DNA from: CBFHND01 sp965657085
Lineage (GTDB): Bacteria > Pseudomonadota > Alphaproteobacteria > Rhodobacterales > Rhodobacteraceae
Direction: 5' to 3'
Length of the DNA: 44,367 nt
NCBI GenBank assembly: GCA_965657085.1
Contig: CBFHND010000026.1
Coordinates: 1-44,367, forward strand
Position numbers and translations under genes: made by a program. The notes below the pieces were generated by a model. It made no database searches, was not told the DNA's origin, and saw only the letters and a program-made list of their open reading frames with translations. Position 1 is the first letter of the stretch. Each line of letters begins with the position of its first letter. Below are positions 7,198 through 14,895 of this stretch, piece by piece.

Positions 7198-7386
7198 TCA
7201 GCGCAGCGCTTCGGCCCCTTTGGCGGCGGCCATGATTTCTTCGGCAATTTCGCGGGCCTCATCGGGTTCGAAGTCCATCGGAATCTCGATGCCGCCGGGG
7301 GCTTCGATGTACAAACGCACCATGCCTTTGTCGGTCGGGCCGATTTGCAGGTTGGCTTCGATATCGCGTTCGTTGTTGATGCCCAT
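7198..7386 (-). CDS. Small conserved protein, DUF6324-like
   Basis: The 62-residue product MGINNERDIEANLQIGP... is acidic, and ends in a helix EPDEAREIAEEIMAAAKGAEAL. It resembles the short DUF6324 proteins that recur in Rhodobacteraceae; the assignment is from memory of the pattern. ATG 7386 has GGAGA five bases upstream, which is better than an in-frame start at 7482. It is divergent from a GNAT gene with 79 bases between. Function is unknown. Confidence 0.75.
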   Translation of the reverse strand: MGINNERDIEANLQIGPTDKGMVRLYIEAPGGIEIPMDFEPDEAREIAEEIMAAAKGAEALR

Positions 7387-7465
7387 TTTCGTCTCCGGTT
7401 CTGGCTGAGGTGGTGCTAGCGCGAGCCGGGTTGAAAGGCAAGGCGGGGCAGGGCAGGATCCAGCC

Positions 7466-7978
7466 ATGACAGAAGTCACCATAAGGCCCTACCGCGCCGA
7501 TGATGCGCCTTGGTTGGTTGAGCAGCACGGCGTGCTTTATGCGCAAGCCGAGGGATTTGATGACACGTTCGGCCCGCTGGTGGCCTCGATCCTGCAGGAT
7601 TTCGACGCGGATCATGATCCGGAGTGCGAGGCGGGGTGGATCGCCGCGCAGGGGTCTGAACGCCTTGGTTCGATCTTTTGTGTGCGGGCCGACGAAACCA
7701 CGGCCAAGTTGCGGCTTTTCCTGCTGGTGCCGCAGGCGCGGGGGCTTGGCCTTGGAAAGCGTTTGCTGGCGCGTTGCATGGCGTTTGCGCAAGGCTGTGG
7801 ATACAGCGGCATGGTGCTTTGGACGCATGAAAGTCATGAAGCGGCCTGTGCGCTTTACCGGGCTACGGGGTGGCAGTTGGTGAACAGCAAGCCCGTGCAT
7901 TCCTTCGGACGGGACCTGATCGAACAGAGTTGGGAATATCGCTTTGACGGTCTTGCAATTGAGCGCGGCGATGGGTAA
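7466..7978 (+). CDS. GNAT family N-acetyltransferase
   Basis: The 170-residue protein is a single GNAT domain. The acetyl-CoA-binding motif A is clear: LRLFLLVPQARGLGLGKRLLARCMAF, with the Q-x-R-G-x-G-x-G pattern at residues 90-97, and motif B follows with WTHESHEAACALYRATGWQ. The opening VTIRPYRADDAPWLVEQHG is also typical. It resembles the acetyltransferase half of MarR-GNAT proteins but has no DNA-binding domain. The acceptor substrate is unknown. It stops 13 bases before the tRNA-His gene. Confidence 0.85.
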   Translation: MTEVTIRPYRADDAPWLVEQHGVLYAQAEGFDDTFGPLVASILQDFDADHDPECEAGWIAAQGSERLGSIFCVRADETTAKLRLFLLVPQARGLGLGKRLLARCMAFAQGCGYSGMVLWTHESHEAACALYRATGWQLVNSKPVHSFGRDLIEQSWEYRFDGLAIERGDG

Positions 7979-7991
7979 ATCGCCCATGTGT

Positions 7992-8068
7992 GCCGCCTTA
8001 GCTCAGTAGGTTAGAGCGCCTGATTGTGGATCAGGAGGTCCCCCGTTCGAGCCGGGGAGGTGGTACCA
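7992..8068 (+). tRNA. tRNA-His (anticodon GTG)
   Basis: The 77-base cloverleaf is complete: acceptor GCCGCCT/AGGTGGT, D stem GCTC/GAGC, anticodon stem CCTGA/TCAGG around loop TTGTGGA with anticodon GTG, T stem CCCCG/CGGGG around TTCGAGC, and an encoded CCA. The base before G1 is T and does not supply the usual G-1. The first pair is G1:U72 and the discriminator is A73. This is the altered histidine identity set described for many alphaproteobacteria. Confidence 0.95.
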
Positions 8069-8138
8069 CCCTTTATCGCAAGATGAAAAAGTGTGGTCGT
8101 GGGCCAAGACTGCCGTGCAGCGGCGGGCGGTCCTGCAC

Positions 8139-8462
8139 CTATTGGGTGATCGCAATTTCCTGACGGACGTTCCGGCCATCGGGCGAGAAGATCAGGATGC
8201 GGTTGTCATCCGTCACCACGGCGATCCAGCCCGAGCCTTGGGTATAGGCGGTGGCGCGGGCGCCTTCGGGCAGTACGATCTGCTCTGGCAAGGCAACGGA
8301 TGGCACGCTATTCAGGCGCAGCACCAGAAGCGCGATGATGACGACGACGCCGATGATCATCGTTGCGGTCAATACCGTCACCAGACGGCGCAGAAAGGTC
8401 AGGCTGGCCATTTGCGCCTCGGTCAAGGCGGGGTCGGCCCCATCGGCATTGGAATTGGACAT
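8139..8462 (-). CDS. Small single-pass membrane protein, DUF6476-like
   Basis: The 107-residue protein has a short acidic N-terminus, one membrane segment (about residues 26-49, LVTVLTATMIIGVVVIIALLV) and a C-terminal beta-rich domain of strand-like repeats (GWIAVVTDDNRILIFSPDG). It looks like the DUF6476 proteins of Rhodobacteraceae; this is from memory. Its start codon overlaps the start codon of the divergent pseudouridine synthase gene (CATG at 8460-8463), an arrangement that places each gene's ribosome site in the other gene. Function unknown. Confidence 0.75.
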   Translation of the reverse strand: MSNSNADGADPALTEAQMASLTFLRRLVTVLTATMIIGVVVIIALLVLRLNSVPSVALPEQIVLPEGARATAYTQGSGWIAVVTDDNRILIFSPDGRNVRQEIAITQ

Positions 8463-9483
8463 GACAGACAGCCTTTATCGTTTTCGCATCGCGGATGCCC
8501 CGCCTCCGCGCCTTGATAAGGCTTTGGCGCGCGATGTGCCAGTCGAGGCGAACCTGTCACGCACCCGGCTGGGGCGATTGATCGAAACCGGCGGGGTCCG
8601 CGTGAATGGCGTTGTGGTCACCGACCCGCGCGCCAGGGTGGCAGAAGGCGCGGATGTGATCGTGACGGTTGAGGCCGCACAGGAAAGCCACATCGCGCCC
8701 GAGGACATCCCGCTTGAGGTGGTGTTCGAAGACGCGGACCTGATCGTGGTCAACAAACCGGCAGGCATGGTGGTGCATCCCGCCCCCGGCACGCCCTCGG
8801 GCACTTTGGTCAATGCGTTGATGCACCACTGTGGCGATGCCTTGTCCGGGGTGGGCGGCATGAAGCGCCCCGGCATCGTGCACCGCATCGACAAGGACAC
8901 CAGCGGCCTTCTTGTGGCGGCCAAAAGTGACGCCGCCCATCACGGGCTGGCCGCACAATTCGCGGCGCACACGGTCGAACGCTATTACAAGGCGCTGGTT
9001 TACGGCGTTCCCGATGCCAACGATCCGCGTTTGCGCGGGGTCAAGGGCGCGTCATTCGAGACAGGGAATATCCTCAAGATCACCACTCAACTGGCCCGAC
9101 ACAAGACGGACAGGCAGCGTCAGGCGGTTCTGTTTCAGGGGGGGCGCCATGCCGTCACGCGCGCCCGCACCATCGCCCGGTTTGGCACACCTCCGGTGAT
9201 CGCCTTGATGGAATGCTGGCTGGAAACCGGACGTACGCATCAAATTCGCGTCCATATGGCCCATGCAGGGCACGGTTTGGTCGGGGATCCGACTTACGGG
9301 GGCAAAAGAAAACTGGCCAAAGGCGCGCTGAGCGATGCCGCTGCGGATGCAATTGTCGGATTTGGCCGTCAGGCACTTCACGCTGCCGTGTTGGGCTTTG
9401 AACACCCCGTGAGCGGCGTACAGGTCCGTTTCGAGGCCGATTTGCCCGCCGATTTCGCGGAATTGCTGGCAATTTTGGGCTGA
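8461..9483 (+). CDS. RluA/RluD-family 23S rRNA pseudouridine synthase
   Basis: The 340-residue enzyme has an N-terminal S4 RNA-binding domain (about 17-75, RLDKALARDVP...SRTRLGRLIETGGVRVNG) and a catalytic domain with the family motif HRIDKDTSGL, Asp144 being the expected catalytic residue. VNKPAGMVVHPAPG and ETGRTHQIRVHMAHAGHGLVGDPTYGG are also diagnostic. Proteins with S4 plus this motif are RluD- or RluC-like enzymes that modify 23S rRNA uridines. The start codon overlaps the divergent DUF6476-like start codon. Confidence 0.92.
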   Translation: MTDSLYRFRIADAPPPRLDKALARDVPVEANLSRTRLGRLIETGGVRVNGVVVTDPRARVAEGADVIVTVEAAQESHIAPEDIPLEVVFEDADLIVVNKPAGMVVHPAPGTPSGTLVNALMHHCGDALSGVGGMKRPGIVHRIDKDTSGLLVAAKSDAAHHGLAAQFAAHTVERYYKALVYGVPDANDPRLRGVKGASFETGNILKITTQLARHKTDRQRQAVLFQGGRHAVTRARTIARFGTPPVIALMECWLETGRTHQIRVHMAHAGHGLVGDPTYGGKRKLAKGALSDAAADAIVGFGRQALHAAVLGFEHPVSGVQVRFEADLPADFAELLAILG

Positions 9484-9513
9484 TTCCGCTGTTTTTTGCG
9501 CAAAATCTGCGGA
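9483..9513 (+). terminator. Imperfect hairpin after the pseudouridine synthase gene
   Basis: TTCCGC and GCGGAA pair around an inner TTTTGCGCAAAA palindrome, starting at the stop codon region. It is AT-rich inside and lacks a clear T-run after the stem, so it is only a possible transcription end. Confidence 0.35.
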
Positions 9514-9664
9514 AACCTGCGACGGAACCTGTGCGTTTGTCCGTTAATCAATCTGTAACGCAAAGAATGTCACAGACAGCACGTGTGCGTGAGCGCACTG
9601 TCACACGCTAACATTCGGCCGCAAGTGATGGCATATAGAATATGCGACGCAAGCACCTTCACCC

Positions 9665-9694
9665 CTTGAAGGATCGCAGATGCCGCCCCATATT
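9665..9694 (+). promoter_or_regulatory. Heat-shock (sigma-32 type) promoter of rpoH
   Basis: CTTGAA (9665-9670) and CCCCATATT (9686-9694) are separated by 15 bases, a very close match to the sigma-32 consensus. The -10 end is 35 bases upstream of the rpoH ATG. This suggests RpoH drives its own gene. Other elements in the 246-base gap are two TGTCACA direct repeats (9568-9574 and 9599-9605), 31 bases apart. Confidence 0.7.
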
Positions 9695-9729
9695 CAATGT
9701 TAAGCCCTTAAACATGGGAGGGGACAGAG

Positions 9730-10626
9730 ATGGCAAATTACGCAAACCTACCGGCACCGACACCTGAAGGCGGTCTGAACCGCTATATGCAGGAAATCCG
9801 CAAATTTCCTCTGTTGGAGCCTGAAGAAGAATACATGCTGGCCAAGGCATGGGTTGAACAGGAAGACACCAAAGCTGCGCACAAGATGGTCACGAGCCAC
9901 CTGCGTCTGGCGGCCAAGATCGCCATGGGCTACCGTGGCTACGGTCTGCCGCAGGCCGAGGTGATTTCCGAGGCGAACGTGGGCCTGATGCAGGCCGTGA
10001 AGCGGTTTGACCCCGAAAAAGGGTTCCGCCTGGCAACCTACGCCATGTGGTGGATCCGCGCGTCGATCCAGGAATACATCCTGCGGTCGTGGAGCCTTGT
10101 GAAACTGGGCACGACAAGCGCGCAGAAAAAGCTGTTTTTCAACCTGCGCAAGGCCAAGGCCAAAATCGGTGCACTGGAAGATGGGGACATGCGCCCCGAA
10201 AACGTGGCGCGTATCGCCACCGATCTGGGTGTCACCGAAGCTGAAGTCATCAGCATGAACCGTCGTCTAAGCGGGGGGGATGCGTCGTTGAACGCGACCG
10301 TCGGCTCCGAAGGCGAAGGGACCATGCAATGGCAGGACTGGCTGGAAGACGAAAGCGCCGACCAAGCTGGTGATTACGAAGCGCGCGACGAGCTTGAAGT
10401 GCGCCGCGAGATGCTGGCCGAGGCTCTGGATGTGCTGAATGAACGTGAAAAGGACATTCTGACCCAGCGCCGCCTGTCGGATCAGACTGTCACGCTCGAA
10501 GACCTGTCAGGTCAGTACGACGTCAGCCGCGAACGCATCCGCCAGATCGAAGTGCGTGCTTTTGAAAAGCTGCAAAAGCGGATGCGCGAACTGGCCAAGG
10601 AAAAGGGTCTGCTCGCGCAGGCCTGA
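9730..10626 (+). CDS. rpoH: RNA polymerase heat-shock sigma factor RpoH
   Basis: The 298-residue protein is a complete group-3 sigma factor of the RpoH type. Region 2 is visible at about 48-118 (SHLRLAAKIAMGYRGYGLPQAEVISEANVGLMQAV...FRLATYAMWWIRASIQEYIL). The RpoH-specific box QKKLFFNLR is at 132-140, and region 4 at about 230-285 ends in a helix-turn-helix (LEDLSGQYDVSRERIRQIEV). It directs RNA polymerase to chaperone and protease promoters after heat or other stress. ATG 9730 follows GGGAGGGGACAGAG. A heat-shock-type promoter upstream suggests autocontrol, and a strong terminator follows. Roseobacters often have a second rpoH copy elsewhere. Confidence 0.95.
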   Translation: MANYANLPAPTPEGGLNRYMQEIRKFPLLEPEEEYMLAKAWVEQEDTKAAHKMVTSHLRLAAKIAMGYRGYGLPQAEVISEANVGLMQAVKRFDPEKGFRLATYAMWWIRASIQEYILRSWSLVKLGTTSAQKKLFFNLRKAKAKIGALEDGDMRPENVARIATDLGVTEAEVISMNRRLSGGDASLNATVGSEGEGTMQWQDWLEDESADQAGDYEARDELEVRREMLAEALDVLNEREKDILTQRRLSDQTVTLEDLSGQYDVSRERIRQIEVRAFEKLQKRMRELAKEKGLLAQA

Positions 10627-10650
10627 GGACTTCCCTCGTAACCAGTACAA

Positions 10651-10680
10651 GCCTCGCCCTTTGGGCGGGGCTTTTTGTTT
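10651..10680 (+). terminator. Intrinsic terminator of rpoH
   Basis: GCCTCGCCC and GGGCGGGGC form a 9-bp stem with a TTT loop, followed directly by TTTTTGTTT. It starts 25 bases after the rpoH stop. Confidence 0.9.
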
Positions 10681-10834
10681 GGGGCACAGCGAAGCGCGGC
10701 TGCGAACCCGTGTCGACAGGACCCGGGTTTGCGGATTGCTCTGGCCCCGAAGTGTAGCTGTCTCCGCTTTGTCGTTGCTTTCCCACAAGGTTCGGTTTCT
10801 TCTGACACCTCACCTTTCATGGAGGACGACGGGC

Positions 10835-11722
10835 ATGACTGGTCGCAAGCTTTACCTCGGCCCGCTGACTGACAACAGGCGTTGGGATATGGTCAACATT
10901 CGCCCCGACGATGTCTTGGTCGTCACGCCACCAAAATGTGGAACGACATGGATGCAAACCATCGTGGCCTTGCTGTTTTCCGGCGATCCCGAGGTCGAGA
11001 CGCAGTTGTCCATCAAGATGCCTTGGGTCGATCTCCGCTTGCGCGAGATGCAGGACGTCGCAGAACGGCTCGAGGCGATGACCAATAGGCGTTGCCTGAA
11101 AAGCCACACACCAATGGACGGGCTGCCGCTCGACGATCAGGCGCAGTACATCTGCGTGTTTCGCCATCCGCTGGATGCGCATTTTTCCTACCGCAAACAT
11201 CTGCGCAACATCCCGTTGTCGTGGTTCGACCACTGGTACCCGGAGGACGATACCGAAGGCATTACTTTTCGCCGCTTTCTGGACGGCGGCGCGGAAGGGT
11301 TTGATGGCGATGGGATGCCACTGGCGCATATTGTCCAGCATTACAAGGCCGCCGCGCGATACGCGGATCGGCCCAACGTGTCACTGTTTCACTACGCGGA
11401 TATGACCCGGGACTTGCCGGGCACGTTCGTCCGGGTGGCCGACCTGCTTGGCATCACGCATTCTTCCGAGGCTATGGAGCAGTTGGTTCGGGCGGCGACC
11501 TTTGGCAACATGAAAGCAAACGCCGAACGTTTCGCGCCTTCCGGCGGGACGGGTTTCATGAAATCGGACACTGCGTTTTTTGAGAGCGGGTCAAGTTTCA
11601 AATGGGTCAAACACCTGACGGGCGAGGAGTTGGCCGCATATGATGCCATGATGGACGGGTATCTGACCCGTGAAGAGCGGCAATGGCTGGAATATGGCGC
11701 GATGGGACCCGCGCCAAATTGA
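10835..11722 (+). CDS. Cytosolic-type sulfotransferase
   Basis: The 295-residue protein is a PAPS-dependent sulfotransferase of the Sulfotransfer_1 family. The 5'-phosphosulfate loop is PPKCGTTW (32-39), KSHTP at 89-93 supplies the expected catalytic His91, the 3'-phosphate site is FRHPLDAHFSYRK (109-121), and the C-terminal GSSFKWVKHLT segment matches the final PAPS-binding motif. It transfers sulfate to a hydroxyl or amine on an unknown acceptor. ATG 10835 follows GGAGGACGAC. It lies upstream of a capsule-type glycosyltransferase, so a surface glycan is one possible acceptor, though a 145-base gap separates them. Confidence 0.9.
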   Translation: MTGRKLYLGPLTDNRRWDMVNIRPDDVLVVTPPKCGTTWMQTIVALLFSGDPEVETQLSIKMPWVDLRLREMQDVAERLEAMTNRRCLKSHTPMDGLPLDDQAQYICVFRHPLDAHFSYRKHLRNIPLSWFDHWYPEDDTEGITFRRFLDGGAEGFDGDGMPLAHIVQHYKAAARYADRPNVSLFHYADMTRDLPGTFVRVADLLGITHSSEAMEQLVRAATFGNMKANAERFAPSGGTGFMKSDTAFFESGSSFKWVKHLTGEELAAYDAMMDGYLTREERQWLEYGAMGPAPN

Positions 11723-11867
11723 CCCTCTGCAGACTGATGCGCGAATCCTGCTTTGCCCGCCGATCAGGCGCCACCTGTTATCTTTGTGCGCAGCGGACTA
11801 GCCGCCTGTGGCCGGGTCGCTTAGGGTCATTCCGAGTTGAGCACGAGGCAGGGCGGGTACCGGGCGC

Positions 11868-12788
11868 ATGAGCAGGATCGTCTTTCATCTTCCACGCTCG
11901 TGGCTGGGGCCGCTGGGCAGTGGCCTGATGCCGTTCTACCAACGGCTGACCGAAGGGTTGCAAGCGATGGGCGTGCCTTTTGAGATCACCGATCTGGACC
12001 GCGACCGTGTGATGGATGCAGTGGCACGCGACGACGCCTTTCACGTCATCAACCACGGGCGGTTCGAACATGCGCGGGTGCTGAATGCGGGCATCGCCTA
12101 TGTCTATCCATTCTGGAACGTCGACCCCAAGGGCATACGGGCGTTTTCGTCTATCGCGGATCGACCCTTTCGCCCCGGTCGGATCGACGTGGATGTCGCG
12201 CGGCCCTTTTTTCGCAAGCTGCGGACGCGGATCGTGGGGGCACGCACCTCGCGCTATGAACAGCCGCAAGACGTCGAGAAGTTGCCAGGAAATGCCACCG
12301 CGATCTTTCTGCAGTCCGAAGGGCATCGCGGCGTAGGCGAAACCATGTGGCTGGATCGGTGGGCGATGATCGATGCGGTGCTGGCGGCGGATGCGGGCCC
12401 CGTCATCGTCAAACCGCATCCGCGCGACACGGACCCCGATACGCGGGCGCGGTTGGCGCAGATGCCGGGCGTGCAGGTGTCCGAAGGCAATATTCACGAC
12501 ATCATTGACGCGGCCAAACGGGTGGTGACCATCAATTCTGCGGTGGGGATCGAAGCCTATCTCCACCGCAAGCCGGTGATCCTGTGCGGGCAAGCGGATT
12601 TTCACCACGTGGCGGACGAAGCGCGCGATGCGACAACCCTGACCGATCTGTTGAAACAGACACCGCGCAAACGCGCTTATGACAAGTTCATCTGGTGGTA
12701 TTTCGCGGATCAGTGTCTGAGCACGACGGAACCAACGCTTGCCCCGCGGTTTTTGGAGCGGGTCCGCGCGCAAGGGTGCGAGATTTGA
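11868..12788 (+). CDS. Capsule-biosynthesis-type glycosyltransferase
   Basis: The 306-residue protein resembles the Capsule_synth family (KpsC/KpsS-like Kdo transferases and relatives): an N-terminal Rossmann-like half, then PVIVKPHPRDTDPD, a GNIHDIIDAAKRVVTINSAVGIEAYLHRKPVILCG stretch, and the family's closing motif of His residues (DFHHVA). KPHP and NSAVGIEA are the strongest marks. It probably builds or caps a surface polysaccharide. No capsule export genes are nearby. Neighbours are a sulfotransferase upstream and a Gfo/Idh/MocA enzyme 14 bases downstream, which share its direction and may be co-transcribed. Confidence 0.7.
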   Translation: MSRIVFHLPRSWLGPLGSGLMPFYQRLTEGLQAMGVPFEITDLDRDRVMDAVARDDAFHVINHGRFEHARVLNAGIAYVYPFWNVDPKGIRAFSSIADRPFRPGRIDVDVARPFFRKLRTRIVGARTSRYEQPQDVEKLPGNATAIFLQSEGHRGVGETMWLDRWAMIDAVLAADAGPVIVKPHPRDTDPDTRARLAQMPGVQVSEGNIHDIIDAAKRVVTINSAVGIEAYLHRKPVILCGQADFHHVADEARDATTLTDLLKQTPRKRAYDKFIWWYFADQCLSTTEPTLAPRFLERVRAQGCEI

Positions 12789-12802
12789 AGGAAGGAACAG
12801 GC

Positions 12803-13765
12803 ATGACTGTCAGATGGGGCATCCTTGGCGCGGCCAAGTTCGCGCAGGAATTCATGGGGCCTGCGATACATGCTGCGCGCGGGGCTGACCTTGTGGCGCT
12901 TGCCACGGCATCGCCCGAAAAGGCCGCGCCGTTTCAGGCGTTCTGCCCCGGCCTGCGCGTGCACGACAGCTATGAGGCGCTGCTGAACGATCCGGATGTC
13001 GACGCGATCTATATTCCATTGCCCAACCACATGCATGTGGACTGGACGTTAAAGGCGGTGGCGGCGGGCAAGCAAGTCTTGTGCGAAAAGCCGATGACCC
13101 TGCAGGCATCAGAGTTCGATGCCTTGATCCATGCACGCGACGCGGCAGGTGTGCAGGTGGCCGAGGCCTTTATGATCGTGCACCACCCGCAATGGCACCA
13201 CGTGCGCCAACTGCTGGCCGATGGGGTGATCGGGGCGCTGCAGCATGTGGCGGGGCGGTTCAGCTTTGACAACCGCGACATGGGCAACATCCGCAACAAG
13301 GCCGAAACCGGCGGCGGGGGCCTACGCGACATCGGGGTCTATGTCCTTGGGTCGGCGCGTTTTGCCACCGGGCAGGAGCCGCAGGTGACATCCGCACGGG
13401 TGCGCATGGAGAACGGCGTTGATGTCTTTGCCGAAGTGCAGGCAAAGGCCGAGGCGTGGACCTATCAAGCCTATGTCTCGACCCGCATGGCCGCCGCACA
13501 GGAGATGGTGTTTCACGGCGACGCGGGCCTGATCCGCCTGAACGCCCCCTTCAATCCGCAGGTTTTCGGCGAAGCGCGGGTTGAGCTGCAACAAGGGGCC
13601 GAGACAACCGTGCGCCGGTTTCCGGCCGCCCGGCAGTATGTGGCGCAGGTCGAAGCCTTCTGCGCGGCGGTGACAGATGGGGTTGCCTTCCCTTGCCCTC
13701 TTGAATTTTCCCGTGGCACGCAAAACATGATGGATGCGGCATTTGAATTGGCGGAGGACATCTGA
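12803..13765 (+). CDS. Gfo/Idh/MocA family oxidoreductase
   Basis: The 320-residue enzyme has the N-terminal NAD(P)-binding fold (VRWGILGAAKFAQEF, residues 3-17) and the family signature CEKPMTL with EKP at 95-97. The C-terminal alpha/beta domain holds the substrate site around GGGGLRDIGVYVL, where the Asp and following residues are expected to act on a sugar or cyclitol hydroxyl. Enzymes of this type oxidise or reduce sugars. ATG 12803 follows GAAGGAAGGAAC. The gene is 14 bases after the glycosyltransferase and overlaps the zinc-finger gene by one base, so these three are probably one operon. Confidence 0.9.
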   Translation: MTVRWGILGAAKFAQEFMGPAIHAARGADLVALATASPEKAAPFQAFCPGLRVHDSYEALLNDPDVDAIYIPLPNHMHVDWTLKAVAAGKQVLCEKPMTLQASEFDALIHARDAAGVQVAEAFMIVHHPQWHHVRQLLADGVIGALQHVAGRFSFDNRDMGNIRNKAETGGGGLRDIGVYVLGSARFATGQEPQVTSARVRMENGVDVFAEVQAKAEAWTYQAYVSTRMAAAQEMVFHGDAGLIRLNAPFNPQVFGEARVELQQGAETTVRRFPAARQYVAQVEAFCAAVTDGVAFPCPLEFSRGTQNMMDAAFELAEDI

Positions 13766-14034
13766 TGGCAGGGGGATGGGCGAAAGACGGCGCGGTTTCC
13801 GAACAGATCGAAGCGTCGATCAATGATGAACTGGCGCGCCTGAAGGCGCGCAAGCAGCCGCAGGGCGAAAGCCTGACCCACTGTGCCGAATGTGACGAAG
13901 AGATCCCCGAGAAGCGGCGTGAAGCCCTGCCGGGGGTCAAGCTGTGCATGGACTGTGCCGCGGAACGCGATGGTCGGGTGCAGCAACGTGGCGGGATCAA
14001 CCGGCGTGGATCAAAGGACAGCCAGCTCAAGTAA
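13765..14034 (+). CDS. DksA/TraR-type C4 zinc-finger protein
   Basis: The 89-residue protein has a helical N-terminus (EQIEASINDELARLKAR) and a four-cysteine zinc site: Cys40, Cys43 (CAEC) and Cys61, Cys64 (CMDC). This is the TraR/DksA zinc-finger layout, in the short form without the long coiled coil of true DksA. It may act on RNA polymerase, but small members of the family are mostly unstudied. Its ATG overlaps the stop of the oxidoreductase gene (TGATG). Confidence 0.85.
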   Translation: MAGGWAKDGAVSEQIEASINDELARLKARKQPQGESLTHCAECDEEIPEKRREALPGVKLCMDCAAERDGRVQQRGGINRRGSKDSQLK

Positions 14035-14042
14035 CCCCCGAT

Positions 14043-14056
14043 TTGATTGGGATCAA
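14043..14056 (+). promoter_or_regulatory. FNR/FnrL box upstream of the DUF4389 gene
   Basis: TTGAT-TGGG-ATCAA is a perfect FNR-type anaerobox. A CATAGT -10-like element at 14079-14084 is placed so that the box would sit near -41.5, the class II activating position. The gene starts 58 bases beyond the box. Confidence 0.75.
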
Positions 14057-14113
14057 TGCAGGGGAGGCACGCGTTGACCATAGTGGCCGCAACTTGATCT
14101 TCAGGAGGCTGCC

Positions 14114-14419
14114 ATGACTGATTTGTCCAAGGACACCGGGCCGGTGTTTCAGGATGATCCCACCGATCAGAACCAAAAGCCCAGCCTGTGGTGGCGCGCC
14201 GTGCCGACGGTGTTGTTTTTCTTTCTCTTTGCCATTGCAGAGACCATTCTGTTTGCCCTCGCAGTGATCCAGTTCTTCTGGATGCTGTTCAATGTGGGCC
14301 AGAAAAGCCCCGCGATTGCGGAGTTTGGCGACACGTTGGGCAAATGGTTGCGGGATGTGGCGCTGTTTCAGACGGCGCAGACGGACAAACGCCCGTTTCC
14401 GTGGCGCGAGACCCGCTAG
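14114..14419 (+). CDS. DUF4389 membrane protein
   Basis: The 101-residue protein has a charged N-terminus (about 28 residues) and a hydrophobic region of one long or two short membrane segments (about 30-60, VPTVLFFFLFAIAETILFALAVIQFFWMLF), followed by a cytoplasmic-looking tail ending PFPWRE. This pattern matches DUF4389. Function is unknown. An AGGAGG ribosome site lies 7-8 bases before the ATG, and an FNR box upstream suggests induction at low oxygen. Its stop codon overlaps that of the converging GNAT gene (CTAG). Confidence 0.8.
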   Translation: MTDLSKDTGPVFQDDPTDQNQKPSLWWRAVPTVLFFFLFAIAETILFALAVIQFFWMLFNVGQKSPAIAEFGDTLGKWLRDVALFQTAQTDKRPFPWRETR

Positions 14420-14895
14420 AGCGGCAAGTGCAATATGTTCTGGGGTCCTGCAGCGCCATGCGGCCATGTTTGGCCAGTGTCTTCGAACCCACCTTTGAGG
14501 TATGCGCGCAAGGCGGCGGGGTTCGATATGTTGACCGTCAGCCAAAGCGATGGCGCGCCGGGATAGTGGGTGTGCAGATAGGCAGGCAAGACGCGGCACG
14601 CGCGGGTGCCGATGCCCTGGCCCTGATACCCTGCGTCGATCAGAAAGGCCCGCAGGCCCAGTGCCCCCGGCGGCGCAAAGGGGTATTTGGCGGCATAGGC
14701 GCGGTCGATCTTGAAAAAGCCGACAGGGTGGCCTGCGTCGCGGATGCAGTGAAACTCCACGTTTTCTTCCGCTGCGGCAAAGGCCTCTGCCACCGTGCCG
14801 GAAAACCGGACCTGATCGGGGTGCACGGCGATATGGGCCACACGCGCCAAGTCCTGCGGACCAAGGGGCGCTAGGGTGATCCTTTCAGAAGCCAT
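14416..14895 (-). CDS. GNAT family N-acetyltransferase
   Basis: The 159-residue protein is a single GNAT domain. Motif A is LRAFLIDAGYQGQGIGTRACRVL with the acetyl-CoA loop QGQGIG at 91-96, and motif B is NISNPAALRAYLKGGFEDTG. The acceptor is unknown. It is the last gene of a probable eight-gene leftward operon, overlaps the end of the cupin gene by 11 bases, and its stop shares bases with the converging DUF4389 gene. Confidence 0.88.
   Translation of the reverse strand: MASERITLAPLGPQDLARVAHIAVHPDQVRFSGTVAEAFAAAEENVEFHCIRDAGHPVGFFKIDRAYAAKYPFAPPGALGLRAFLIDAGYQGQGIGTRACRVLPAYLHTHYPGAPSLWLTVNISNPAALRAYLKGGFEDTGQTWPHGAAGPQNILHLPL

Noticed and set aside
9543..9557. CtrA site upstream of rpoH
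   Set aside because: TTAA-N7-GTAA misses the second half-site by one base; a single near-match is not enough.
10556..10834. Upstream extension of the sulfotransferase reading frame into the rpoH end
   Set aside because: It would cross the rpoH terminator, and the ATG at 10835 has a good GGAGGA site and gives the family length.
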